Below are positions 7,485 through 14,732 of a DNA stretch of 21,020 nucleotides, piece after piece. The position numbers were made by a program, and so were the translations under genes. The notes under the pieces were generated by a model, which did no database searches, was not told where the DNA came from, and saw nothing but the letters and a program-made list of their open reading frames with translations. Source of the stretch: Proteobacteria bacterium UBA3413 (GTDB lineage: Bacteria > Pseudomonadota > Gammaproteobacteria > Magnimaribacterales > D2472); NCBI GenBank assembly GCA_002358345.1, contig DEOR01000002.1, forward strand, positions 1 to 21,020, given 5' to 3'. Position 1 is the stretch's first letter. The number at the start of each line of letters is the position of its first letter.

Positions 7485-8284
7485 TTGACTGCCAGCATAA
7501 TGCCAACCAATATCAAAAAGAGACCAAACAAAATTTTGAGGATGCGCTCAGAAATAGAGTGACTAATATTTGCTCCAATTTTTGCAGTTACAACGCTTGC
7601 ACATGCAATGCCCAAGACCGCCGGCCAAAAAATAAATCCTGATGTCATGTGAGGGAGACTGGCATGATCTTGGCCAAAGTATATATATCCTAGAGCCCCG
7701 GACATGGCGATAGGCGCACCACAGGCAGCAGCAGTTCCTATGGCTTGTCTAATATTGTACCCACCAGCGATCAAGAGAGGGGTTGTGAAGGAACCGCCAC
7801 CAATACCAATAATTGCTGAAAGGCTGCCAATCCACGTGCCATGAATAGGAGTAGTCACGCTAGACAGAGAGACTATTTTTTTTGCTTTGCCCATGATTCG
7901 CTGAGAGTAATTTAAGATCATGTCCGTCCCAACAGCTAAAAGAAAAATGGTAATAATTAATTTTAAGTCACCACTATTCAAGGAAGTTGCATACTTTGAA
8001 CCTATGATAGCTCCTATCACCATCCCAGCAGACAAGGGTGCGACCAGTTTCCATTCTACACTTTGTTTTAAGTGGTGCGAATAAGCTGAAGACAGAGCTG
8101 AGAAAAAAATACTAGCCAGGGAAGTTCCAATGGCGAGGTAAACCACGATGGATGCATCGAAACCCATCTTATAAAAAATAAAAATAAGAGCGGGAACCAA
8201 TATACTGCCACCGCCAATGCCAAACATGCCAGCCAGCAAGCCTGTAAAGCCTCCCAAGAGAAGAAAAAGCAATAGATCAACCAT
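7481..8284 (-). CDS. TSUP family (TauE/SafE-like) membrane permease
   Basis: 267-residue polytopic membrane protein of the TSUP (sulfite exporter TauE/SafE) family. Two homologous halves can be seen, each opening with the glycine-rich signature: GMFGIGGGSILVPALI near residue 19 and IIGIGGGSFTTPLLI near residue 160. About eight hydrophobic helices are present. Members move small organosulfur or carboxylate anions; the substrate cannot be told from the sequence. It sits between rppH and lgt, overlapping rppH by eight bases upstream and lgt by four downstream, so all five genes are probably co-transcribed. A TSUP gene close to lgt is also, as I recall, found in Pseudomonas. The start ATG at 8284 places the first helix correctly. 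Confidence 0.88.
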   Translation of the reverse strand: MVDLLLFLLLGGFTGLLAGMFGIGGGSILVPALIFIFYKMGFDASIVVYLAIGTSLASIFFSALSSAYSHHLKQSVEWKLVAPLSAGMVIGAIIGSKYATSLNSGDLKLIITIFLLAVGTDMILNYSQRIMGKAKKIVSLSSVTTPIHGTWIGSLSAIIGIGGGSFTTPLLIAGGYNIRQAIGTAAACGAPIAMSGALGYIYFGQDHASLPHMTSGFIFWPAVLGIACASVVTAKIGANISHSISERILKILFGLFLILVGIMLAVN

Positions 8285-8759
8285 GAGCTATCTCAATATA
8301 TGCTGGAAGAAATTCATTTAGCACACTTAAATATACATCTTTTTTGAATGACACAATATGTGATAGTGGGTACCAGAAGCTCACCCATTGATAAGCAACA
8401 AATTCCTGCGGCATCTGATTTAATAGGTTGATTTCAAACTCAATATTCGCTTTAAGCATAAACCACTTTTGTGTTTGTCCCTTAAATTTCTTCATGCTAT
8501 CGGATCTATTTTGATATTTTTGAGGGAGATCATATGGATACCAATGCTCACTTTCTTTTATAATTGAGACATCATTTTTTCCTATACCCACCTCTTCAAA
8601 GAGCTCTCTGCGAGCTGCCACCTTCGGCGACTCTCCTGCATCAATTCCTCCCTGAGGAAATTGCCATGTTTTTTGATCTTTTCTTTGGCAAATCAATAAT
8701 TGATTTCGGCTATTCAGCACAATTAAGCCAACATTTTTTCTGTAAGATTTATCATTCAT
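8277..8759 (-). CDS. rppH: RNA pyrophosphohydrolase
   Basis: Nudix hydrolase that removes pyrophosphate from the 5' end of primary transcripts and thereby starts RNase E-dependent decay. The protein is 160 residues (E. coli about 176). It aligns with E. coli RppH throughout: YRKNVGLIVLNSRNQLL at the N-terminus, TWQFPQGGIDAGES, and the complete Nudix box at 37-59 (G-x5-E43-x7-R51-E52-L-F-E55-E56-V-G58-I). Further matches are QKWFML, WVSFWYPL and the VSFKKDVY motif near the C-terminus. It is the first gene of the rppH-TSUP-lgt-thyA-folA operon. The ATG at 8759 is only 16 bases from the start codon of the divergent HAD gene, so its promoter must lie inside that gene. An AAGGGG-like sequence on this strand (about 8771-8776) is a possible ribosome site. 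Confidence 0.96.
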   Translation of the reverse strand: MNDKSYRKNVGLIVLNSRNQLLICQRKDQKTWQFPQGGIDAGESPKVAARRELFEEVGIGKNDVSIIKESEHWYPYDLPQKYQNRSDSMKKFKGQTQKWFMLKANIEFEINLLNQMPQEFVAYQWVSFWYPLSHIVSFKKDVYLSVLNEFLPAYIEIAHG

Positions 8760-8775
8760 GTTAGATTAACCCCTT

Positions 8776-9444
8776 ATGAGCAAGCCTTCCCTAGTAATTT
8801 TTGATTTAGATAATACCATTTTAAATGGTGATTCCGATTATGCGATGGTTAATTATCTAGTGCATACAAATATATTAGATGAGAGCGCAGCTATCCAAAA
8901 TCAACAATTTATTGAGGACTATAATCGCGGCGAGCTCGATTTTGATGCCTATACTTCCTTTGCATTAAGTGCTTATATTGGCCTCACTCTTGAAGAGATC
9001 AATCAGTTAATCCTGCCGTTTGTTGCCAAGGTGATTGAGCCACTCATTAATATCTTTGCGCTGAAAATGATTCATGACCATGGCGATCAGGGCGATACCA
9101 TCTTGCTTGCAAGCGCGACCAATGAATTGATTGTTCGGCCGATTGCTCAAAGGCTTGATATACCAAATGTCATTGGAACCCAAGTAGAATTTATAAATAA
9201 TCAGTGCTCAGGTGCTTACATCCCTCCATCCGCTCTTGGGGCCGGAAAGCTCGAGCTGGTTACACAATGGATGGCAAGAAATGACTATACTGAGTTTGAG
9301 GATGTTACGTTTTATTCAGACTCAATCAATGATTTGCCTCTGTTAGAGGCAGTGGGGCATCCCAAGGTGGTGAGCCCTGATCCTGCGCTTGAAAAAATTG
9401 CTGCAGCAAGGGGTTGGACAATTATCAACTTGCCCAGAATCTAA
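8776..9444 (+). CDS. HAD-IB family (SerB-like) phosphatase
   Basis: 222-residue HAD-superfamily hydrolase of the IB subfamily. Motif I is FDLDNTI with nucleophile D10 and acid/base D12. A helical cap lies at ~17-90. Motif II is LLASAT with S113, the lysine motif is GAGKLE with K158, and motif III/IV is YSDSINDLPLL (180-190) with D182 and D186 for magnesium. IB enzymes include phosphoserine phosphatase and related phosphomonoesterases acting on small metabolites. The substrate of this one is not determined, and it is not a canonical SerB. A HAD-IB gene divergent from rppH is, as far as I recall, a conserved neighbourhood in pseudomonads. No Shine-Dalgarno is visible before ATG 8776. The TAA stop overlaps the gcvP stop by four bases in the convergent direction. 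Confidence 0.88.
   Translation: MSKPSLVIFDLDNTILNGDSDYAMVNYLVHTNILDESAAIQNQQFIEDYNRGELDFDAYTSFALSAYIGLTLEEINQLILPFVAKVIEPLINIFALKMIHDHGDQGDTILLASATNELIVRPIAQRLDIPNVIGTQVEFINNQCSGAYIPPSALGAGKLELVTQWMARNDYTEFEDVTFYSDSINDLPLLEAVGHPKVVSPDPALEKIAAARGWTIINLPRI
8810..8818 (-). promoter_or_regulatory. Candidate extended -10 element for the rppH operon, inside the HAD gene
   Basis: On the minus strand these bases read TGGTATTAT, one mismatch from the extended -10 consensus TGnTATAAT. A start site near 8803 would give a leader of about 44 bases carrying the AAGGGG-like ribosome site. I found no good -35 box, which is tolerable for an extended -10. The element lies within codons ~12-15 of the divergent HAD gene. 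The 16-base intergenic gap forces a promoter into this region, but the exact box is only a guess. Confidence 0.3.
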
Positions 9445-12290
9445 ACTTCTTCTTTAAAATCTGACATTGATGGGCAGGTGCACATCAGATTTCTATCTCC
9501 ATAGACGTTATCAATTCTGCCAACTGGTGGCCAATATTTATTTTTATCACTATTGGTTGATGGGTAAGCTGCAACAGATCGTGGGTACTTGTACGCCCAT
9601 GCATCGCCGGTGACGATCTCTGCACAATGTGGGGCATGCCTTAAAGGGCTGTCTTCAATGGTATATTTTTTATTTTCCACGTCTTTGATTTCTTGCCTGA
9701 TGCTCACCATGGCCTCAATAAATCGATCAAGCTCAGCAAGGGATTCACTCTCTGTAGGCTCAATCATTAAAGTTCCTGGAACCGGGAAAGACATGGTTGG
9801 AGCATGAAACCCAAAATCAACGAGACGCTTGGCGATGTCATCAACCTCGACCCCACAAAGCTCTTTTAAGGGACGAATATCTAGAATGCATTCATGCGCA
9901 ATCAGCCCATTTTGTCCCGTATACAAGACTTTGTAGTGGGGGCTAAGCTTTTGTGCAATGTAGTTAGCGCTTAGGATTGCTATTTGCGTGGCTCTTCTCA
10001 AGCCTGTGGCTCCCATCATCTGAATATACATCCAGCTTATTGGAAGAATAGATGCGCTGCCAAAATTTGTTGCAGAGACGGGCCCAACATTTCCAGAAGT
10101 CGGATCATAACTTAAGGGATCAGTGGGTAAATATGGCACCAATTCTTTAACGACTCCAATCGGGCCAACACCCGGGCCACCGCCACCGTGAGGGATGCAG
10201 AAAGTTTTATGAAGATTTAAATGAGAGACATCTCCACCAAACTCTCCAGGTTTGCATAACCCAACCATGGCATTAAGATTGGCTCCGTCAATGTAGACTT
10301 TACCGCCATGCGAATGAATGATGTCGCACACTTCAGTCACAGTTGTCTCAAAGACTCCGTGAGTAGAAGGGTAGGTAATCATAATCGCCGCTAATTCATC
10401 TGAATATTTTTCTGATTTACTTGTCAGATCTTCTAGATCAATGTTCCCTTTTTTATCACAACTAACAGGCACCACTTTCATGCCTGCCATTTGGGCTGAT
10501 GCTGGGTTAGTTCCATGTGCAGATTCAGGAATGAGACAGATTTTTCGCTGATGGTCGTTGTTGGCCCTATGAAAAGCATCAATGGCAAGTAATCCTGCAT
10601 ATTCACCTTGAGAGCCAGCGTTAGGCTGCAGTGAAATCGCAGCGTAGCCAGTAATGACCGCTAATTGAGACTCAAGACTATCTACCAATTCTTGATATCC
10701 TTTGGTTTGATCGCTTGGAGCATAGGGGTGAATATTTGAAAACTCTTCCCAGCCTACAGGGATCATTTCAGAGGTTGCATTAAGCTTCATGGTGCATGAG
10801 CCTAGTGGGATCATGGCTCGATCCAAGGCAATATCTTTGTCGCAGAGCTTTCTGATATAGCGCAGCATCTCTGTTTCGGTTCTATACAAATGAAAGACTG
10901 GGTGTATCAGATAAGACGAAGTTCTAGATAGAGCAGAGGGAATCCCGAGCTCCCTATGACCTTGATCAGAGTGTTGAGAGCCACCAAACAACCCAATCAA
11001 TGTTTCTATTTCATCGGAGGTCGTTGTCTCATCCAGTGAGATAACAATAAAGTCAGCATCAACGCATCGAATATTTATTTCCTTTGCCTGAGCTGCCTGA
11101 TAAATTGCTTGGGTGGAACCCTTGGTTTGGATACACACCGTATCAAAAAAATTACCAGCTCTTAACTCAAACCCATTGGCGCTAATGGCTTGGGCTAATG
11201 TGATGGCTTTGGTATTAATGGTTTGGGCAATTTGTTTGAGACCCTCGGGTCCATGATAGGCAGCATAAAACCCAGCCATGATCGCCAGCAAGGCTTGAGC
11301 AGTACATATGTTGCTTGTGGCTTTCTCTCGTCTGATGTGTTGCTCTCTTGTTTGCAAGGCTAAGCGATAGGCTGTCTTGCCATGCTGATCAATGGATGCG
11401 CCCACCAATCTTCCAGGCAATGATCTCTTGTAAGCTTCTTTGGTCGCCATAAATGCTGCATGAGGCCCACCAAAACCAAGGGGGACACCAAATCTCTGCG
11501 AACTGCCGATGGCAATATCAGCCCCAAGCTCTCCCGGGCTCTTTAGCAGAGTCAACGCCATAAGGTCCGTGGCCATAACCACCAAACCATTATGCTCGTG
11601 GACACTTTTGATTGCCAAAGTGTAATCAGAAATTTCACCATGATTGTTTGGGTATTGGATTAGGACCCCAAAGTATACTTCTTCAGATAGCTCCTCTAAA
11701 GATTGAGGGTTTCCAACGACCACCTCTATGCCTATGGGTTTAGCCCTAGCACTCAATACTGCAATAGTTTGCGGAAAACAGCGCTCATCTACAAAAAATT
11801 TTTGCGACTTTGATTTTCCTACTCTTGAGACAAGGGTCATCGCTTCGGCCGCAGCGGTTGCCTCGTCAAGCAAAGATGCATTGGCAATCTCCAGTCCCGT
11901 CAGATCGCTCACCATTGTTTGGAAGTTAATGAGTGCCTCAAGTCTGCCTTGAGATATCTCCGGCTGATAGGGTGTGTATGAGGTATACCATCCTGGGTTT
12001 TCAAAGACGTTTCTTAAAATAACCTTTGGGGTAATGGTTCCGTAATATCCTTGCCCAAGAAATGATTTGAAGATATGATTTTTTTTAGCAATTTTTTTTA
12101 AAGCTTGTAAGGCTTCTTCTTCCGACATGGGCGCATTTAAAGCGAGATTATCCTCAATAAAAATATTTTCAGGCAAGACAGATTTAGAAAAATCTTCCAA
12201 GTTGGTATAGCCCAGCTCAGCTAAGAGCGCATCAACGTCCGATTGGTTTAAACCCAGATGCCTTAAGGCAAAGCTATTGTAATTTTCCAT
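9441..12290 (-). CDS. gcvP: Glycine dehydrogenase (decarboxylating), single-chain P protein
   Basis: P protein of the glycine cleavage system. It uses pyridoxal phosphate to decarboxylate glycine and passes the aminomethyl group to the lipoyl arm of GcvH. At 949 residues it is the homodimeric single-chain form, with both the N-terminal (~1-430) and C-terminal (~450-949) aminotransferase-like halves. The PLP lysine is K695 in HLNLHKTFCIPHGGGGPG, followed by GVGPIGV. Other landmarks are the N-terminal FALRHLG, TPYQPEISQGRLEALINFQT, GAHAAFMATKEA-like text around 280 (GFGGPHAAFMATKE), MIPLGSCTMKLNA and QPNAGSQGEYAGL. It is the last gene of gcvT-gcvH-gcvP, separated from gcvH by 64 bases. A weak TTGAAT...TTAAAT pair at 12322-12295 could give a little extra promotion. 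No Shine-Dalgarno is obvious before ATG 12290. Confidence 0.97.
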   Translation of the reverse strand: MENYNSFALRHLGLNQSDVDALLAELGYTNLEDFSKSVLPENIFIEDNLALNAPMSEEEALQALKKIAKKNHIFKSFLGQGYYGTITPKVILRNVFENPGWYTSYTPYQPEISQGRLEALINFQTMVSDLTGLEIANASLLDEATAAAEAMTLVSRVGKSKSQKFFVDERCFPQTIAVLSARAKPIGIEVVVGNPQSLEELSEEVYFGVLIQYPNNHGEISDYTLAIKSVHEHNGLVVMATDLMALTLLKSPGELGADIAIGSSQRFGVPLGFGGPHAAFMATKEAYKRSLPGRLVGASIDQHGKTAYRLALQTREQHIRREKATSNICTAQALLAIMAGFYAAYHGPEGLKQIAQTINTKAITLAQAISANGFELRAGNFFDTVCIQTKGSTQAIYQAAQAKEINIRCVDADFIVISLDETTTSDEIETLIGLFGGSQHSDQGHRELGIPSALSRTSSYLIHPVFHLYRTETEMLRYIRKLCDKDIALDRAMIPLGSCTMKLNATSEMIPVGWEEFSNIHPYAPSDQTKGYQELVDSLESQLAVITGYAAISLQPNAGSQGEYAGLLAIDAFHRANNDHQRKICLIPESAHGTNPASAQMAGMKVVPVSCDKKGNIDLEDLTSKSEKYSDELAAIMITYPSTHGVFETTVTEVCDIIHSHGGKVYIDGANLNAMVGLCKPGEFGGDVSHLNLHKTFCIPHGGGGPGVGPIGVVKELVPYLPTDPLSYDPTSGNVGPVSATNFGSASILPISWMYIQMMGATGLRRATQIAILSANYIAQKLSPHYKVLYTGQNGLIAHECILDIRPLKELCGVEVDDIAKRLVDFGFHAPTMSFPVPGTLMIEPTESESLAELDRFIEAMVSIRQEIKDVENKKYTIEDSPLRHAPHCAEIVTGDAWAYKYPRSVAAYPSTNSDKNKYWPPVGRIDNVYGDRNLMCTCPSMSDFKEEV

Positions 12291-12354
12291 AAATATTTAA
12301 ACAGTTAAACAACATGATTCAACAATTCTAAGGCGAGCAATCTATTGGAGAGAG

Positions 12355-12741
12355 CTAATCTTCGCAGACTGCACTGTAGTCTTCAGGAGACAGCAAGTTA
12401 TCTATTTCCGATAGATCTGAAGGAGACATTTTATAAAACCAACCATCATCGTATGGAGAAGAATTAATAATCTCAGGTTGATCCTCTAACAGAGAGTTCA
12501 CCTCTATCACTTCACCAGAAAGAGGAGAGTAGACATCAGATGCTGCTTTTACAGATTCCACAATGGCAGCGTCACTTTCTGCATCTATGGATTGACCAAC
12601 CTCTGGCAGCTCAACAAAAACAATATCACCCAATAAGTCTTGGGCATGATCGCTGATGCCAACGGTTACCGTGCCATCGACTTCAACTCGGACCCATTCA
12701 TGAGAAGAAAGAAATTTTAAGTCGCCTGGTATATCACTCAT
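12355..12741 (-). CDS. gcvH: Glycine cleavage system H protein
   Basis: Lipoylated carrier protein of the glycine cleavage system, 128 residues. It shuttles the aminomethyl group from GcvP to GcvT and electrons to the L protein. The lipoylation site is K65 in VESVKAASDVYSP. The N-terminal KFLSSHEWVRVE, the ISDHAQDLLGDIVFVELPEVG strand-turn and the PYDDGWFYKM region near 105 are all typical. Its ATG overlaps the gcvT stop as ATGA (four bases), so the two are coupled. No lipoate-attachment genes or lpd (L protein) are in this window. Confidence 0.97.
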   Translation of the reverse strand: MSDIPGDLKFLSSHEWVRVEVDGTVTVGISDHAQDLLGDIVFVELPEVGQSIDAESDAAIVESVKAASDVYSPLSGEVIEVNSLLEDQPEIINSSPYDDGWFYKMSPSDLSEIDNLLSPEDYSAVCED

Positions 12742-13805
12742 GATGAAATTTTACCTTGTCTTAAGAATCTAGGCGATACAAAATTAACATTTAATTCCTT
12801 ATTTCTAATCATCACTGTGCCACTATCCCCAAACCCTTGATCCACTCTTGCCAAACCAATGCTGGCCTCAAGCGTTGGGGAGTAGGTCCCACTCAGGATG
12901 ATCCCTTTTCCTTGCTTGTGAGTAATCTCATACCCAGGCCTCAAGACCCCTCGATCCTTTAAAATCACCCCAATAATTTTTTGACAGGCACTTTGATCTA
13001 CTGCAAGTAAGGCTTGTTTACCAATAAAATCTCTTGAGTCCTCTTGGGTATCAACGGTCCAGCTCAAATTAGACTCATAAGGGTGATTGTATATAGTCAT
13101 GTCATTGCCATAGAGGTTGAGCCCTGCCTCGAGCCTCAGAGTATCCCTGGCGCCCAGTCCAATGGGCACACAACCTTGATCAAGCGCGACATTCCAAAGG
13201 TTGACTATGACATCATTGGGAACAATTAATTCTAAACCATCTTCACCTGTATAGCCTGTTCGAGCATAGAGATGATCTCCAGCAAACATACACCCAAAGG
13301 TCTCTAGGTCATTAATAGAGGTTGAAATCTCATTCATGGCTAAGATTGCCTCAATCGCGTGAGGGCCCTGAATAGCCAAGATCCCCATGTCTTTTCTTTC
13401 AATGACTTCCACGCCAAATTCTGCAGCATATTTTTTATACCAAGCAGCATTCTGCTCTCGCGTAGAGCAGTTTGAAACCAATCTAAATTTATCGTCGGCA
13501 TGATAGATGATGAGATCATCCAAGATGCCGCCATGCTCATTGAGTAAGACGCCATAGAGAGCTTTGTTGGCGTTGGCTATCTTTTTAATGTCATTAGCAA
13601 AGATCTTTTCAAAAAATCTAATTTGATCGCCACCATTAAAATCAAAGACTGCCATATGGGAAACATCAAAAATGCCAGCACTTTTTCTCACAGCATGATG
13701 CTCTTCAATTAAGGATGTATAGGTGATGGGCATCTCCCATCCTGAAAAATTAACCATTTTGGCGCCAAGCTGCAGATGGGTTGTGTGAAGTGATGTTTTA
13801 TTCAT
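12738..13805 (-). CDS. gcvT: Glycine cleavage system T protein (aminomethyltransferase)
   Basis: Transfers the methylene carbon from GcvH-bound aminomethyl-lipoate to tetrahydrofolate, releasing ammonia and giving methylene-THF, the donor used by ThyA. The protein is 355 residues (E. coli 364). Recognisable are LQLGAKMVNFSGWEMPITY at the N-terminus, GIFDVSHMAVF, the folate-site region with YTGEDGLEL and GLGARDTLRLEAGLNLYGND, and the C-terminal beta-domain with SIGLARVD. It is the first gene of the operon. ATG 13805 is 84 bases from the divergent FTR1 gene. A TATAAA box on this strand ends seven bases before the ATG, so the transcript could be nearly leaderless. The upstream space is too small for a tandem glycine riboswitch. 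Confidence 0.97.
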   Translation of the reverse strand: MNKTSLHTTHLQLGAKMVNFSGWEMPITYTSLIEEHHAVRKSAGIFDVSHMAVFDFNGGDQIRFFEKIFANDIKKIANANKALYGVLLNEHGGILDDLIIYHADDKFRLVSNCSTREQNAAWYKKYAAEFGVEVIERKDMGILAIQGPHAIEAILAMNEISTSINDLETFGCMFAGDHLYARTGYTGEDGLELIVPNDVIVNLWNVALDQGCVPIGLGARDTLRLEAGLNLYGNDMTIYNHPYESNLSWTVDTQEDSRDFIGKQALLAVDQSACQKIIGVILKDRGVLRPGYEITHKQGKGIILSGTYSPTLEASIGLARVDQGFGDSGTVMIRNKELNVNFVSPRFLRQGKISS

Positions 13806-13812
13806 AATAATG

Positions 13813-13818
13813 TTTATA
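13813..13818 (-). promoter_or_regulatory. Candidate -10 box of gcvTHP, very close to the start codon
   Basis: The minus strand reads TATAAA here, ending seven bases before the gcvT ATG. Normal spacing from -10 box to start site would put transcription start at or next to the A of ATG, giving a leaderless or nearly leaderless mRNA. There is no Shine-Dalgarno in front of gcvT. No good -35 box is seen 16-18 bases upstream, and AT-rich DNA yields such hexamers by chance. Confidence 0.3.
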
Positions 13819-13842
13819 CACAGAGCATTAATTGTAATGAGG

Positions 13843-13862
13843 ATTGGATATAATAATCCAAT
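13843..13862. promoter_or_regulatory. 20-bp palindrome with embedded TATAAT between gcvT and FTR1
   Basis: ATTGGAT (13843-13849) and ATCCAAT (13856-13862) form a perfect 7-bp inverted repeat around a 6-base spacer. The plus strand contains a consensus TATAAT at 13849-13854, 35 bases before the FTR1 start. The minus strand contains TATTAT over the same site. Arm length and spacing suit a dimeric repressor site overlapping a promoter for FTR1, gcvT or both. It does not resemble a Fur box well. A role as an operator is inference. Confidence 0.4.
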
Positions 13863-13889
13863 ACAAACTGATTTTTATCACATTATATA

Positions 13890-14732
13890 ATGGCAGAATT
13901 TATTATAGTATTTCGCGAGGTCCTAGAGGCATCTTTGGTTGTAGGAATTATTTATCTGTTGCTTGAAAAAACTAATCAAACTATTTATTTACCTAAGCTT
14001 TGGTATGGGGTGATCGCTTCCATCATAGCAAGTGTGGCGGTAGGTTTTTTAGTGATTCAGGCCAAAAGCGCCCTTGGAAATGATTCAACCAAAGCCTTGT
14101 TTGAGGCGGTCTTTTTGTTTATCACGGCTTTCTTAATTTGGTATGTTATTTTTTGGCTATCCAAAAATGTAAGCAATAAAAAGGTGCTAGAGGATCAGAC
14201 GCTGAATGCTATCGAGCTTTCATCATGGGGAATATTTTTTGTTGTCTTCTTTGCAATATTGCGAGAGGGCTTTGAAACCGCTATCTTTTTAATCTCTAGT
14301 TTTTCCATTACCGGTGTATTTTCTTACCTCGGCTTTTTCTTAGGGGCATTGCTTGCCATCATGATTGGGCTCTTGATTGTCAGACAGGGCAGAAAGGTGA
14401 ACTTACAAAAAGTCTTTCAATACACCACACTCTTGCTGGTATTTTTAGCCTCAGGAATGATTGCCTATGGAACCCATGAGGCAGAGGAGTATTTAGTTAA
14501 ATCTGAGCAAATAGAAGAAACTTCTATTTATCGAGTATGGAATATTCTAGAGCCATCTTCAGTGCAGCCTGGTGCTTCCCCGTCTTACCATCCGTTGCAT
14601 GACAAGGGCACCATGGGCGTGTTCTTAAAAGGCTTTTTTGGCTACAACAGCAACCCCAATATCTTGGAAGTTATCTTATGGGTTTTAGCAACAATGTTTG
14701 GGTTAAATATGTGGAGACGTTTTTATTATTAA
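13890..14732 (+). CDS. FTR1 family high-affinity iron permease
   Basis: 280-residue polytopic membrane protein of the FTR1/EfeU family. Both hallmark iron-binding motifs are present: RExxE as REVLE at 9-13 in the first helix, and REGFE at 125-129 in the fourth. About seven hydrophobic helices are visible, the last at ~262-278. These proteins import iron across the inner membrane, usually with a periplasmic partner (EfeO and EfeB, or P19-type). None of those partners is encoded here, so this is an orphan permease in this window. The start ATG 13890 places REVLE at residues 9-13, as in the family. No Shine-Dalgarno is present, and TATAAT lies directly before the ATG as well as at 13849. The TAA stop ends at the base preceding the rmuC stop on the other strand. 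Confidence 0.9.
   Translation: MAEFIIVFREVLEASLVVGIIYLLLEKTNQTIYLPKLWYGVIASIIASVAVGFLVIQAKSALGNDSTKALFEAVFLFITAFLIWYVIFWLSKNVSNKKVLEDQTLNAIELSSWGIFFVVFFAILREGFETAIFLISSFSITGVFSYLGFFLGALLAIMIGLLIVRQGRKVNLQKVFQYTTLLLVFLASGMIAYGTHEAEEYLVKSEQIEETSIYRVWNILEPSSVQPGASPSYHPLHDKGTMGVFLKGFFGYNSNPNILEVILWVLATMFGLNMWRRFYY

Noticed and set aside
13806..13889. Fur box or glycine riboswitch between gcvT and FTR1
   Set aside because: The palindrome does not match the Fur consensus at enough positions, and the gap is too short and too AT-rich for riboswitch helices.
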